Numbered from the stretch's first letter, positions 8,964-18,627 are shown. The stretch is DNA of 64,000 bases from Methylophaga sp. (GCA_002733715.2 NVWQ02000024.1:42312-106311), one strand, 5' to 3'. The notes: generated by a model from the sequence alone, not told the origin. Translations and numbers: made by a program.

Positions 8964-10624
8964 TGATCGAACAATTAAAACTAATTGGACGTTTATTGCT
9001 ATTATTTCGACCTTACTGGGGCTGGATGGCATTAGGGATCCTATTGTCGATTATCACCATTATTGCAAATGTTGGCTTGTTAGCATTAGCAGGCTGGTTT
9101 ATTACTATGATGGGGATAGCCGGTGCGGCAGGGATCCTTACAGTAAATTATTTCACACCTGCTGCGGTTATTCGCGGCTTTGCCATTGTTAGAACTGCGG
9201 GGCGCTATGCTGAAAGAGTGATCACCCATGAAGCAACCTTTAGGCTGTTAGCGGGCTTGCGTTTATGGCTATACCAGCATTTAGAACCTTTAGCGCCTGC
9301 TATTTTACAAAATTATCACAGTGGTGATTTATTAAGCCGACTTCGCTCAGATATTGATTATTTGCAAAATTTTTATCTTAGAATTGTCTCGCCAGTGATT
9401 GTCGCACTCATTGCGGTGGTACTGTTTTCCTTGTTTTTAGCGCGCTATGATACAAAATTATTGATTGTTGAATTAGTGCTATTAACGATTGCGGGAATAT
9501 TTATCCCTTTAATTGTAAATAGACTAGCAAAGCGATCGGGCGAACGTATGGTGCATACCAAAGCAGAACTGCGTACTAGTGTCGTTGATAGCATGCAAGG
9601 TATGGGCGAGTTATTGATCTATGGCGCGGCGGATCGGCAAACGGAGAAAATTTTACAATTAAGTCATAAATTGGTTAAGGATCAACAGCAACAAGCGGCA
9701 CTGACAGGTTTTTCACAAGGCTCGGTCGGTTTATGTGCCAATTTGGCGATGTGGATGATGCTTATCATCACTATTCCCCTAGTGAATAGTCAACAACTAG
9801 CCGCAGAAAACATTCCCATGTTAGCGCTATTTGCGCTCGCTAGCTTCGAGGCAATAGCCCCTTTACCTTTAGCATTTCAGATCTTGCCTGAAACATTAGC
9901 GGCAGCAAAAAGGATCTTTGAAATTGTTGATACTCAACCCATGGTGATAGAACCTAAGCAGCCATCGCCACAAGCAAGAGATAGTGATATTGAATTTAAA
10001 AATGTGAGTTTTCGCTATCCTAATATGGAAACAGATGTTATTCAAAACCTTAGCTTTAAGCTAGTGCAAGGTGGGAAGTTAGCCATCGTAGGTCAAAGTG
10101 GGGCAGGTAAAACTAGCATAGTGCATTTATTGCTAAAATTTTGGCCAATAACAACAGGTAGAATCACTTTGGGTGGACATGCTTTAGAACAATACCATAG
10201 TGATGATTGCCGTCAACATTTCAGTGTGGTCAGTCAACATACTATTCTATTCAATAGTACAATTAAACGAAACTTACTACTGGCCAATGCGGATGCCAGT
10301 GATGATGAGATAGAGCAAGCATGTCGCGCTGCACAGATCCATGAGTTTATTAGCTCTCAACCTGATGGCTATGAAACATGGGTCGGTGAGGCCGGCTTAA
10401 AACTATCTGGCGGTCAATCGCAACGTATTGCTGTCGCCAGAGCCTTACTTAAAAATGCACCTATCTTAATATTAGATGAGCCGGGCGAAGGGCTGGATAC
10501 GACTACTGAAAAAAAAATGCTCGATGCTATTATTAATTACAGCCCAAATACCAGTATTTTGTTAATCACGCATAAACAAGCGGGTCTTGATACTATGGAC
10601 GAGATCATTACTTTGGCAAACTAG
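8963..10624 (+). CDS. cydC: Heterodimeric ABC exporter subunit CydC
   Basis: A 553-residue partner of CydD with the ABC exporter membrane domain first, then Walker A GQSGAGKTS, signature LSGGQSQR and Walker B ILILDEPGEGLD. The ATG at 8963 shares a base with the cydD stop (TGATG). A TTG at 8960 would add one residue and is less likely. The conserved AGWFITMMGIAGAAG segment near residue 33 is typical of CydC. It ends the operon; the next gene is convergent. Confidence 0.93.
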   Translation: MIEQLKLIGRLLLLFRPYWGWMALGILLSIITIIANVGLLALAGWFITMMGIAGAAGILTVNYFTPAAVIRGFAIVRTAGRYAERVITHEATFRLLAGLRLWLYQHLEPLAPAILQNYHSGDLLSRLRSDIDYLQNFYLRIVSPVIVALIAVVLFSLFLARYDTKLLIVELVLLTIAGIFIPLIVNRLAKRSGERMVHTKAELRTSVVDSMQGMGELLIYGAADRQTEKILQLSHKLVKDQQQQAALTGFSQGSVGLCANLAMWMMLIITIPLVNSQQLAAENIPMLALFALASFEAIAPLPLAFQILPETLAAAKRIFEIVDTQPMVIEPKQPSPQARDSDIEFKNVSFRYPNMETDVIQNLSFKLVQGGKLAIVGQSGAGKTSIVHLLLKFWPITTGRITLGGHALEQYHSDDCRQHFSVVSQHTILFNSTIKRNLLLANADASDDEIEQACRAAQIHEFISSQPDGYETWVGEAGLKLSGGQSQRIAVARALLKNAPILILDEPGEGLDTTTEKKMLDAIINYSPNTSILLITHKQAGLDTMDEIITLAN

Positions 10625-10636
10625 CTTTAGTTCAGC

Positions 10637-11389
10637 TTATTTAGCAAATACTTGTTTTAATAATTCAGTCGTTCTAGCTGCTGGGTTTTCACGAATTTTC
10701 TTTTCTTCTAAAGCTATCATGGCGAACAAACCACTTAAGGCCTGCTCGGTAACATAATCGCTAAGATTCATATCAATGTTTTCACCTACCAGCGGTATTG
10801 CAGCTACTTTATCAGTTAAATCATTATAATATTTAGTGGTGCCTACTTCATTGAGTGAACTATCAATTGTAGGGCGGAATAATTCAGTTAATTGTGGTGT
10901 GGTTTTTTCACGAAAATATTGAGTGGCAGCATCATCTTCACCTTGAAGAATCGTCTGTGCATCTTCAATACTCATATTTTTAATGGCATCAATGATTAGT
11001 GCTGTTGCGGCAGGTGCGGCTTTTTCTGCTGCGTGATTCATGCTCTGCTCAAATGTATCAGCGTATGAACTTAAGCCAAACTTACGCATCAAATCACCGG
11101 CCTGTTTTAATTTTGGCGGCATAGCTATTTTAATAAGCTCGTTTGAAAGATAACCATTTGGTTTACTTACGGCTTTGACTGCTCGCTCACTACCAATACT
11201 AAGCGCTTCTTTTAAACCAGAAATAATGGTGCTGGAATTTAAAGATGAACCGCCACTATCATCTGATAATATGTCACTACCTACCTCGGTAATATCTTTA
11301 AGAAGTGATCTCCAATCAGCATTGGATGGTGTACTTATTAATGCCATGATCACAAATAGCGATGCTGAAATATTGTTTGGGAATGCCAT
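10637..11389 (-). CDS. DUF4197 family protein with signal peptide
   Basis: A 250-residue protein with an N-terminal signal sequence (hydrophobic residues about 8-20, likely cut after SNA). It is followed by the DUF4197 pattern: GLKEALSIGSERAVKAVSKPNGY, IAMPPKLKQ, a helical middle, then YVTEQALSGLFAMIALEEKKIRENPAARTTELLKQVF. The family is periplasmic and of unknown function. It lies downstream of the cbb genes on the same strand, 102 bases after the 84-residue gene, so it may or may not share their transcript. Confidence 0.85.
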   Translation of the reverse strand: MAFPNNISASLFVIMALISTPSNADWRSLLKDITEVGSDILSDDSGGSSLNSSTIISGLKEALSIGSERAVKAVSKPNGYLSNELIKIAMPPKLKQAGDLMRKFGLSSYADTFEQSMNHAAEKAAPAATALIIDAIKNMSIEDAQTILQGEDDAATQYFREKTTPQLTELFRPTIDSSLNEVGTTKYYNDLTDKVAAIPLVGENIDMNLSDYVTEQALSGLFAMIALEEKKIRENPAARTTELLKQVFAK

Positions 11390-11491
11390 TGGGTATTGTC
11401 TTTGTTTAAAAGGGTTAAGATCATTATACCCACAATTTGAACGAATACCCGTGATCCACTCATTTTTAAGAGTTATTAAAAATGGATCGAT

Positions 11492-11746
11492 TTAGCGTGG
11501 TGGAAATAATATAGATTTGATAGCTTGATAATTAGTAGCAATATTGCGTAGCTTATCTTCACCTTTCTCTGTGCTAATGAGTCCTTTTGCTATGTCTTTT
11601 ACTTGCTCGGCATACATTTTCTTCAATGTATCCAAAGTGGCGTTGATCTCATAAATGGTTGGATTGTCACTATCCTTCCAATCTTGGGGGAGTGTATGCG
11701 GATATTTGGGCTTGAATTGCAGTAAATTATCATTGTTTTCAAACAC
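11492..11746 (-). CDS. Small unknown protein following cbbO
   Basis: An 84-residue soluble, charged protein, 12 bases after cbbO on the same strand, so probably in the cbb operon. I see no known motif. A helical middle (YEINATLDTLKKMYAEQVKDIAKGL) suggests a small helical protein. Nitrosomonas europaea has an uncharacterised gene called cbbN after cbbO. This gene is in the equivalent place, but I cannot show homology. Confidence 0.6.
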   Translation of the reverse strand: MFENNDNLLQFKPKYPHTLPQDWKDSDNPTIYEINATLDTLKKMYAEQVKDIAKGLISTEKGEDKLRNIATNYQAIKSILFPPR

Positions 11747-11758
11747 TATCTACCCGAC

Positions 11759-14104
11759 TTATGCTGTAAGACTTGCAAATAAAGTGGGCAATTGTTCCGG
11801 TAATTTATCTACATTATCAATAATGGTGTAATTATTGGCACCAAATATTCTTTTCACATAATCATCCGCATTTGGATCTAAGGTTAAACAATACGTCAGT
11901 ACTCCAGTGCTGTAGAGTTCTTCAACTGCTTTTTTCGAATCGTGCCGCAAATGTTGAGGATCGCGTTCATCAATATCAGCAGGCTCACCATCGGTGACAA
12001 GTAAAACCAATTTACGCCTTTCTGGCTGTCTTAAAAGGTGAGTTCCAGCATGGCGTAAGGCTGCGCCCATACGGGTTGATAATCCCCCTTTCATGCCCGC
12101 AAGACGTGATTTTGCTTCATCATCGAAGTTTTGATTAAAATCTTTAAAACGGTAATATTGAACATCATGACGACCGTCGGATGCAAAGCCATGAATAGCG
12201 TAAGGATCACCGATACCTTCAATGGCGGTGGCTACTAAAGTACAGGCTTCACGTGTCAGTTGTAATACGGTTTTATCAGAACCTTGTATTGATTCATTGG
12301 TAGACTCTGATAGATCGAGTAGAAGAACCACTGATAGATCACGTGTTTTTAATACATTGCGCATTGTAATGCGAGTATTTGGCTGTTCCCCCATGCGAAT
12401 TGCAATCATCGCATCGATAGCGGCATTGAGATCCACTTCATCACCATCTTCCATGTTGCGGACACGTTGAACGCCTTCTGGTGTGAGCAGATCAATGATC
12501 TGTTTGATGCGATGTGCGACGGGTCGATAGGCATCAATAATAGCTTGTATATCTTCGAGATGGCCGCGAGGTTGACGGCGTTCATAAACAGTTACCCAGT
12601 CAGGGCGATGCAGTTGGATCTGGTAGTCCCATTCTTGGTAATGATATGGATCTGATATGGGTTCCTTGCCCCACATATCATTAAAACTGACTTGCTCATC
12701 GGTCAGATCGTCTTCATAAGGACGGAAATTTGTTTGGCAAATCCAAATTTCTTGGGCGTCGTCCCCCGCAAGTTCACAATCGACTTCATTTGCCATGTCA
12801 ATAACACTAACGTGTTTTCGTACCTGACGTTGGCTGGCGGGGACATAATCATATTCTGTTTCCCAAGTAAATTCCTCAAATTCCCATACATAGCGATTAT
12901 CATCGCGGTAAGGAATGTCGATGCGTTCTAGAATACGTAAACTTGGTACTTCCTTGCGGCTGGAAAATAGGTTAAAAACGTCTAGGCCAAGATGCCAGCA
13001 AAAGTTATTGTTATCTTGGTTTTCCTCAATTTCTTGATGAAATTTTGCTGCCAGTGTAGCAAGCCCAGGATCGTTTGAAGTAAAGTTATCATCCAACAAC
13101 ATAAGAGAGAAATGCACCAGCAATGGCATGGTTGGATGTTCAGCTTGATTTTCATGATCCGCTTCTTCCATTAAACGGCGCCAAAGATTTTTCAGCCCTG
13201 GGAACTCTTGGATTGCCTTGAACTCGACGCGGGCATCCTCAATTAACCCAATGAAAAAAATCTGCGCGGGGCTTAAACCTTCTGCGGAAATGGGTTTACT
13301 GGAATAAACCATATGCGATGCCATATGTGCAGCAGTAGCTCGGTAGACTTCTAGTCCAGGGATATCTCCATAGTCATCTAAGGCATCAGGCAGGTGTAAT
13401 ATACGGTGTTCAATATAAGGGCGAAAGTCTGCAAAATCAGCACCGGTCGGGCGTAAGAAAAAATCTCTTCCCCACAGCGCACGTAAATAAAAATTTAGCT
13501 TGCGTTGCGTTTTGTTAAATAAAATACCACGGCGTTCTTTTTGTAAAACAGCACGGCTATCTGCTGATTCGAGATTAAAATAAGCGGTTAGATTATTATA
13601 ATCTCGACGGTAGGCTTGTGAGCCAAAACTAGCCCATCGGCGCAGGCCGCTTAGTGTAAGTTTAGATAATAATTCGTCAATATGATTGAGCATCGGTCTG
13701 ACACCACGTGATGCCGTTGATGCAAGTTGATGTATTAACGTCAGATACCCACGAAATAATTCAGCATCACCTAGATTTCGTGCAGCTGTAGGCATACTAC
13801 TGAATAATAGTGTAACCACTTCAGCTGAAGTCATCGATGATAATTTCATCGCCGCGGTTAGACAATCACCAATAACATCCTCACCACACTCTTTTGCCAC
13901 AAGTGGCATTTCTTGTAGGTAGGAAATAACGACCCCAGAACCTCGGCCAAGATTACTGAGTGTTTTGGCACCATCCATATATTCTTGCAGGCCTGTGGGT
14001 GACATAACACGTGTTGCTTCTTGAAAAGTGCTTTCTAGTACATCACGGATCTCAGGTGAGGTCTCTGAGAGAAAATCTTCATATTCTTCTAACTTTATTG
14101 ACAT
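11759..14104 (-). CDS. cbbO: RuBisCO activase adaptor CbbO (VWA domain)
   Basis: A 781-residue protein of the CbbO/NorD family. The C-terminal third is a von Willebrand A domain with the MIDAS start DLSES (in VVLLLDLSESTNES), a later threonine in GGLSTRMGAALRHA, and LVTDGEPADIDERD. The N-terminal part is helical. CbbO binds inhibited RuBisCO through the VWA domain and links it to the CbbQ ATPase ring, which strips inhibitory sugar phosphates. It lies 214 bases downstream of cbbQ and 12 bases upstream of the small unknown gene. Length agrees with the family. Confidence 0.93.
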   Translation of the reverse strand: MSIKLEEYEDFLSETSPEIRDVLESTFQEATRVMSPTGLQEYMDGAKTLSNLGRGSGVVISYLQEMPLVAKECGEDVIGDCLTAAMKLSSMTSAEVVTLLFSSMPTAARNLGDAELFRGYLTLIHQLASTASRGVRPMLNHIDELLSKLTLSGLRRWASFGSQAYRRDYNNLTAYFNLESADSRAVLQKERRGILFNKTQRKLNFYLRALWGRDFFLRPTGADFADFRPYIEHRILHLPDALDDYGDIPGLEVYRATAAHMASHMVYSSKPISAEGLSPAQIFFIGLIEDARVEFKAIQEFPGLKNLWRRLMEEADHENQAEHPTMPLLVHFSLMLLDDNFTSNDPGLATLAAKFHQEIEENQDNNNFCWHLGLDVFNLFSSRKEVPSLRILERIDIPYRDDNRYVWEFEEFTWETEYDYVPASQRQVRKHVSVIDMANEVDCELAGDDAQEIWICQTNFRPYEDDLTDEQVSFNDMWGKEPISDPYHYQEWDYQIQLHRPDWVTVYERRQPRGHLEDIQAIIDAYRPVAHRIKQIIDLLTPEGVQRVRNMEDGDEVDLNAAIDAMIAIRMGEQPNTRITMRNVLKTRDLSVVLLLDLSESTNESIQGSDKTVLQLTREACTLVATAIEGIGDPYAIHGFASDGRHDVQYYRFKDFNQNFDDEAKSRLAGMKGGLSTRMGAALRHAGTHLLRQPERRKLVLLVTDGEPADIDERDPQHLRHDSKKAVEELYSTGVLTYCLTLDPNADDYVKRIFGANNYTIIDNVDKLPEQLPTLFASLTA

Positions 14105-14152
14105 ATCAGGTTTCCATCATTTAGTTGAACACACGAGATCACTGCTAAACAA

Positions 14153-14229
14153 AGCATCAGCTGATGCTATTTTAATAAAAGGGCTCTTATATTGAAGCTA
14201 ACAACAGCTAGATTAGATATTTAATCTAG
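14153..14229. repeat. Two palindromes in the cbbQ-cbbO spacer
   Basis: The 214-base gap between cbbQ and cbbO holds AGCATCAGCTGATGCT (14153-14168, perfect, no spacer) and GCTAGATTA/TAATCTAGC (arms 14207-14215 and 14222-14230). Neither is followed by a T-run in the direction of cbb transcription. They may be RNA-processing or stabilising stems that set the CbbQ:CbbO ratio, or binding sites. No reading frame of note is present in the gap. Confidence 0.4.
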
Positions 14230-14318
14230 CCTTGTTTTTAAATCTAAATATACTGGCTACCATTTTTATTTTAAACATAGTCAGCGAGCCATTAAATCGG
14301 GTGTTCTAAATACTACAT

Positions 14319-15140
14319 TTAGCCAAAAAATGTTTCAACCGCAGCGTTGAGTGTGTCACGCATATCCGGATCATCCGTTAGCGGCGTTACCATTGTCATA
14401 CTACACGCATCTAGTGGGGATACGCCTTTAGCAATTAACTGACCAGAATAAACCAATAAACGGGTAGAAATACCTTCATCCAGACCGTGACCTTTTAGGT
14501 TACGAGCGCGATGCGCAATATGGACTAGCTTTTCTGCAGTCGCAATATCAACACCTGATTCTTTAGCAACAATATTTATTTCGGTTTTTTCTTCAGGGTA
14601 GTCAAAGTCTAGGCCGCCAAAACGCTGTTTGGTCGACTGTTTTAAATCTTTCATCAAACTTTGGTAGCCTGGGTTATATGAAATAACTAATTGGAAATCA
14701 GGATGTGCCTGAATTAATTCACCTTTTTTATCTAAAGGCAAACTACGACGGTGATCCGTCAGTGGATGAATAACCACTGTGGTATCTTGGCGTGCTTCAA
14801 CTATTTCATCAAGGTAACAGATTGCACCGATCCGTGCTGCGGTAGTCAGCGGACCGTCTTGCCATTTCGTACCATCCTTATCAAGCAGGAAGCGACCGAC
14901 CAGATCAGAAGCGGTCATATCTTCATTACAGGCAACGGTAATTAATGGTTTGCCTAATTTCCATGCCATATATTCAACAAAACGTGATTTACCACAGCCA
15001 GTAGGGCCCTTAATCATCATCGGCATACGGACTTCATAGGCCGATTCGTATAAGGCAATTTCTTTATTAACCGGTTCGTAATAAGGTTCATCTTTAATTA
15101 TATATTGTTTAGCATCTACGATATTTTCAGTAACGGACAT
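14319..15140 (-). CDS. cbbQ: RuBisCO activase AAA+ ATPase CbbQ
   Basis: A 273-residue MoxR-type AAA+ ATPase. Walker A is GPTGCGKS (about 45-52), Walker B is ICYLDEI (about 107-113), and sensor 1 lies in FQLVISYNPGY. The segment PLTDHRRSLPLDKKGE is typical of CbbQ/NorQ. CbbQ forms a hexamer that works with CbbO to reactivate form I RuBisCO. The start ATG is preceded by AGAGAGGGTAG, a good ribosome site. The gene lies 100 bases after the unknown 103-residue gene. Confidence 0.95.
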   Translation of the reverse strand: MSVTENIVDAKQYIIKDEPYYEPVNKEIALYESAYEVRMPMMIKGPTGCGKSRFVEYMAWKLGKPLITVACNEDMTASDLVGRFLLDKDGTKWQDGPLTTAARIGAICYLDEIVEARQDTTVVIHPLTDHRRSLPLDKKGELIQAHPDFQLVISYNPGYQSLMKDLKQSTKQRFGGLDFDYPEEKTEINIVAKESGVDIATAEKLVHIAHRARNLKGHGLDEGISTRLLVYSGQLIAKGVSPLDACSMTMVTPLTDDPDMRDTLNAAVETFFG

Positions 15141-15240
15141 AGCTACCCTCTCTTTTCAATTAACTGCATTTTAAGGAAATGAACATTTATTCAGTAACTC
15201 ATTTTTACTGTATAAATAATCACTTAAGTAATTATGACGG

Positions 15241-15552
15241 TTATGGTTCATCATCTGTTTCGGATTCGCCACTCCAACCGACAGCTTTAGCTTCTACTAT
15301 GGCTTTATCATGAATGCGTTTATGTTTTTCAAATAATTCGGCAGGTAACTGACTTGCCAAGCAGCCATATTTATCCCATTCAAGATTGACCTTATCAAGT
15401 AGAGAATCAATGCCTGCGGCATTCCAGCCTTCGCATGTCTCTGATTCTTCAAGTAAACCAAAAACCCAAGCATCACGAATGATCTTGGCAATAGGTGTCA
15501 TGCCGCCATTAACTTCATTATTAACTCCTACGTATTTTTGTGGTCGTTTCAT
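15241..15552 (-). CDS. Unknown 103-residue protein between cbbS and cbbQ
   Basis: A 103-residue protein with a basic N-terminus and an acidic tail (SGESETDDEP), no membrane segment, and a compact middle (TPIAKIIRDAWVFGLLEESETCEGWNAAGI). I do not recognise the family. It sits between the small RuBisCO subunit and the activase genes on the same strand, just after a terminator-like hairpin, so it probably relates to RuBisCO assembly or regulation. That role is inferred from position only. Confidence 0.65.
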   Translation of the reverse strand: MKRPQKYVGVNNEVNGGMTPIAKIIRDAWVFGLLEESETCEGWNAAGIDSLLDKVNLEWDKYGCLASQLPAELFEKHKRIHDKAIVEAKAVGWSGESETDDEP

Positions 15553-15576
15553 TTTTTATTATTTCTATGTTGCGAA

Positions 15577-15614
15577 TTAAAAAATGCCCCTGTCCGACAG
15601 GTCGAAGCAGGGGC
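15577..15614 (-). terminator. Terminator/attenuator hairpin after cbbS
   Basis: Read on the minus strand, GCCCCTG (15614-15608) and CAGGGGC (15592-15586) form a 7-bp GC-rich stem with an inner GAC/GTC helix, followed by ATTTTTTAATT. This is a good rho-independent terminator 36 bases after the cbbS stop. Because cbbQ and cbbO continue on the same strand, it is best read as a partial terminator that lets far more cbbLS than activase mRNA be made. Confidence 0.75.
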
Positions 15615-15649
15615 TATAAAGCTAAAATTATGGGTTCACTCTGGCGCTG

Positions 15650-16009
15650 TTAAACAGAAACGCCGCGGTAAATTACCATTGATGCCCCTGCTGATTGTGC
15701 AAAGTTGTCAAAACCTAACAAACGAACATGGTTGTCTGGGTGCGCTTTATGACAGGCTTCTAGTTCAGCTAGAATCACGTCAATATCGGTTTCACCAAAC
15801 AGTGGCAATTTCCACATATACCAGTAGTTGCTAATAGCATGTTCTGGTTCTGTATGTTCAATACCTGGGTTCCAGCCTTTATCAACAATGTACTGGATTT
15901 GAGCGCGAGTAGACTCTTTGCTCAATGGCGGTAGGTATGAAAAAGTTTCGTATTTACGGCTTACAGCTGCATCGCCTAAGCTTGATTCGTAATCTTGTAC
16001 ATCACTCAT
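15650..16009 (-). CDS. cbbS: RuBisCO small subunit, form I
   Basis: A 119-residue protein with the small-subunit pattern: [33 protein letters not shown] near the start, [41 protein letters not shown] in the middle. It caps the L8 core of form I RuBisCO. A GGAGAAATCAC ribosome site precedes the ATG. It lies 137 bases after cbbL with a palindromic element in between. Confidence 0.97.
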   Translation of the reverse strand: MSDVQDYESSLGDAAVSRKYETFSYLPPLSKESTRAQIQYIVDKGWNPGIEHTEPEHAISNYWYMWKLPLFGETDIDVILAELEACHKAHPDNHVRLLGFDNFAQSAGASMVIYRGVSV

Positions 16010-16039
16010 GTGATTTCTCCAAAATATTTAGTTATATGT

Positions 16040-16150
16040 GTAAAAGTGTTAGATAGTGCGTTCTGGCAAGGCGCGAAAAGGTGAGCGTATTATTAATACA
16101 TGATCCTTTTCAGCAACGCTGCCAGAGCCCGCGCTAGATGATGCTTTTAC
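16040..16150. repeat. Long imperfect palindrome in the cbbL-cbbS spacer
   Basis: An imperfect inverted repeat. Outer arms are GTAAAAG (16040-16046) and CTTTTAC (16144-16150), with matching CTGGCA/TGCCAG and AAAAGG/CCTTTT pairs further in. The right arm includes the cbbL stop codon. The structure almost fills the spacer. It could be an mRNA-stabilising stem for cbbL or a small MITE-like element. Confidence 0.55.
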
Positions 16151-17565
16151 TTATGGGCTACGTCAATCTTGTCAACCGTATCAAATTCAAATTTGATCTC
16201 TTTCCAAGTTTCCATCGCAATCTTAAGTTCTGGGCTATGGGAAGCGGCTTTAGTAAGAATGTCCTTACCTTCTTTCTCAAGCTCAACACCTTGGTTACGT
16301 GCTTCAACACAAGCTTCAACCGCAACACGGTTAGCAGCAGCACCGGCAGCATTACCCCAAGGGTGACCCAATGTACCACCACCAAACTGTAATACAGAAT
16401 CATCACCAAAGATGCTCACTAATGCTGGCATATGCCAAACGTGAATACCGCCCGATGCTACTGGGATAACGCCAGGCATTGAACCCCAATCTTGATCGAA
16501 GAAGATACCGCGTGAACGATCTTCTTTGATGTATGAATCGCGCATAATGTCGATCCAACCCAATGTTGCTTCACGATCACCTTCTAATTTACCTACAACG
16601 GTACCTGAATGTAAGTGATCACCACCCGACAAACGTAATACTTTAGTTAATACGCGGAAGTGAATACCGTGGTGCGGGTTACGATCAAGTACTGCATGCA
16701 TAGCACGATGAATATGTAATAACATACCGTTGTCTTGACACCATTGTGCTAGACCTGTGTTTGCAGTTAAACCACCTGTTAGGTAGTCATGCATGATGAT
16801 GGGTGAGCCAATTTCTTTTGCATATTCAGCACGTTTCATCATTTCGTCAAAAGTAGGTGCTGTAACGTTTAAGTAATGACCTTTACGTTCACCCGTTTCA
16901 GCTTCTGCTTTTACAATTGCTTCTTGTACGAAGTCAAAACGTGCTCTCCAACGCATAAAGGGTTGAGAGTTTACATTTTCATCATCTTTAGTGAAGTCGA
17001 GACCACCACGTAGACCTTCATAACAGGCACGGCCGTAGTTTTTAGCGGACAGACCTAATTTAGGTTTGATGGTACAACCTAACATTGGGCGACCATATTT
17101 GTTCATGATGTCACGTTCTAACGTGATACCTTGAGGTGGACCATTACATGTCATAACGTAAGCAACAGGGAAACGGATATCCTCTAGACGAAGAGCACGT
17201 AATGCTTTAAATCCAAATACGTTACCAACTAATGAAGTAAGGACGTTTACAACAGAACCTTCTTCGAAAAGGTCAATTGGATAAGCGATAAACGCGTAAA
17301 AACAAGTATCATCACCGGGTACATCTTCAATTGCGTAACAACGACCTTTGTAGTAGTCAAGGTCAGTTAATAAATCCGTCCATACTGTGGTCCAAGTACC
17401 TGTTGAAGATTCAGCAGCTACCGCAGCAGCAAGCTCTTCACGAGGCACACCTTCTTGAGGTGTGATTTTGAAACAAGCCAAGATATCTGTTTCTTTAACA
17501 GAATAATCTGGCTCCCAATATGTTTCGCGGTAGTCTTTAACGCCCGCGTTATAAGTCTTAGCCAT
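16147..17565 (-). CDS. cbbL: RuBisCO large subunit, form IA-type
   Basis: A 472-residue protein that fixes CO2 onto ribulose-1,5-bisphosphate. Active-site elements are intact: [10 protein letters not shown] (K175/K177 in spinach numbering), [10 protein letters not shown] (carbamylated K201 with D203 and E204), [18 protein letters not shown] (loop 6 lysine) and [10 protein letters not shown]. It looks like the proteobacterial form IA type that pairs with CbbQ/CbbO. I chose the ATG at 17565 because GGAGAAACAC lies directly upstream; an ATG 12 bases earlier lacks a site. The gene is divergent from cbbR. Confidence 0.97.
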   Translation of the reverse strand: MAKTYNAGVKDYRETYWEPDYSVKETDILACFKITPQEGVPREELAAAVAAESSTGTWTTVWTDLLTDLDYYKGRCYAIEDVPGDDTCFYAFIAYPIDLFEEGSVVNVLTSLVGNVFGFKALRALRLEDIRFPVAYVMTCNGPPQGITLERDIMNKYGRPMLGCTIKPKLGLSAKNYGRACYEGLRGGLDFTKDDENVNSQPFMRWRARFDFVQEAIVKAEAETGERKGHYLNVTAPTFDEMMKRAEYAKEIGSPIIMHDYLTGGLTANTGLAQWCQDNGMLLHIHRAMHAVLDRNPHHGIHFRVLTKVLRLSGGDHLHSGTVVGKLEGDREATLGWIDIMRDSYIKEDRSRGIFFDQDWGSMPGVIPVASGGIHVWHMPALVSIFGDDSVLQFGGGTLGHPWGNAAGAAANRVAVEACVEARNQGVELEKEGKDILTKAASHSPELKIAMETWKEIKFEFDTVDKIDVAHK

Positions 17566-17633
17566 GTGTTTCTCCAATGTGTTTTTAATTTATAAGTTAA
17601 TTAAGTCACAACGCGGTTGTCCGCGGTACGTTT

Positions 17634-17659
17634 TTATAACGTGTCCTTAGTTTAGGACA
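17634..17659 (-). promoter_or_regulatory. Candidate CbbR operator and cbbL promoter
   Basis: The 147-base cbbL-cbbR gap holds a perfect palindrome TGTCCTTAGTTTAGGACA (17642-17659), which fits the LysR T-N11-A rule. On the minus strand a TTATAA (17634-17639) lies just downstream, so the palindrome would cover the -35 zone of the cbbL promoter. A second inverted repeat, CGCGG-TTGT-CCGCG, is at 17612-17625. This is the expected arrangement for a CbbR-activated divergent promoter. Binding is inferred. Confidence 0.5.
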
Positions 17660-17724
17660 TTTTTAACATAAACAACAGTCAAATATTTTGATTTAAGCTA
17701 TAAGAAATGTTTATAATGTAATTT

Positions 17725-18627
17725 ATGAATATAACTATACGCCAATTTCAGATATTTGAAATGGTTGCCCAGAATTTAAGCTATACCCGTGCGGCTGAAT
17801 TACTCTACCTAAGTCAGCCAGCGGTGTCTATGCAAATAAAACAATTAGAAAGTGAAGTGGAAATGCCTTTATTTGAAAGGCTAGGTAAAAAATTATTTTT
17901 GACTGAAGCGGGTGATGAGTTACTTGTATACGCCCGTAATATTTCACAGCAACTGGTCGAATTGGACGATGTGTTAAATGAAATTCGTGGTAGTGAGAGA
18001 GGGCGTTTAACGATAGCTGTAGCAACAACGGCGAATTATTTTGCCTTAAAATTATTAGGTGAATTTTATAAACGTTTTTCAAGGACTATTATTAGTTTTG
18101 ATGTCACCAACCGTGAAAGTTTATTAAATCATTTAAACGACAATACGGCAGATATGGTGATTATGGGTCAGCCGCCAGAAGGTCTAGATGTTGAAGCGAC
18201 CTATTTCTTGGATAATCCTTTGGTTGTTATTGCACCGAAAGGACATAGATTGGCAAATGAAAAACAGATTCCATTATCAGTTTTGCAGCAAGAAACTTTC
18301 ATTATGCGTGAGAACGGTTCAGGTACACGGATTGCTGTGAAACGCTTTTTTGAAGAAAGTGGTTATAGTATTAGCTCGGTTATGGAAATGAGTAGTAATG
18401 AGGCCATTAATCAGGCCGTTGAGGCTGGGCTAGGATTAGGCATTGTGTCACGGCATACTTTAGAATTAGAATTGGCCTTGGATCGATTAGAGATTCTAGA
18501 TATTGAATCATTTCCAATTATGCGTCATTGGTATTTAGTACATCGAAAAGGCAAGCGCTTAACTGCTTTAATGAATGCTTTTAAGCGATTAGTGGTAGAT
18601 GAAGCAGGAACAATATTAAAGGCTTAG
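17725..18627 (+). CDS. cbbR: LysR-type regulator of the RuBisCO operon
   Basis: A 300-residue LysR regulator. The N-terminal helix-turn-helix spans about residues 5-60 (SYTRAAELLYLSQPAVSMQIKQLE), followed by the effector domain (GRLTIAVATTANYFALKLLGEFYKRF). CbbR proteins sense metabolites of CO2 fixation and activate the divergent cbb operon. The identification rests on its divergent place beside cbbL and typical sequence. It converges on the next gene with a 12-bp overlap at the 3' ends. Confidence 0.92.
   Translation: MNITIRQFQIFEMVAQNLSYTRAAELLYLSQPAVSMQIKQLESEVEMPLFERLGKKLFLTEAGDELLVYARNISQQLVELDDVLNEIRGSERGRLTIAVATTANYFALKLLGEFYKRFSRTIISFDVTNRESLLNHLNDNTADMVIMGQPPEGLDVEATYFLDNPLVVIAPKGHRLANEKQIPLSVLQQETFIMRENGSGTRIAVKRFFEESGYSISSVMEMSSNEAINQAVEAGLGLGIVSRHTLELELALDRLEILDIESFPIMRHWYLVHRKGKRLTALMNAFKRLVVDEAGTILKA

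Noticed and set aside
12222..12931. Plus-strand open frames opposite cbbO
   Set aside because: They lie antisense to a well-supported gene, show no family motifs and have no ribosome sites.
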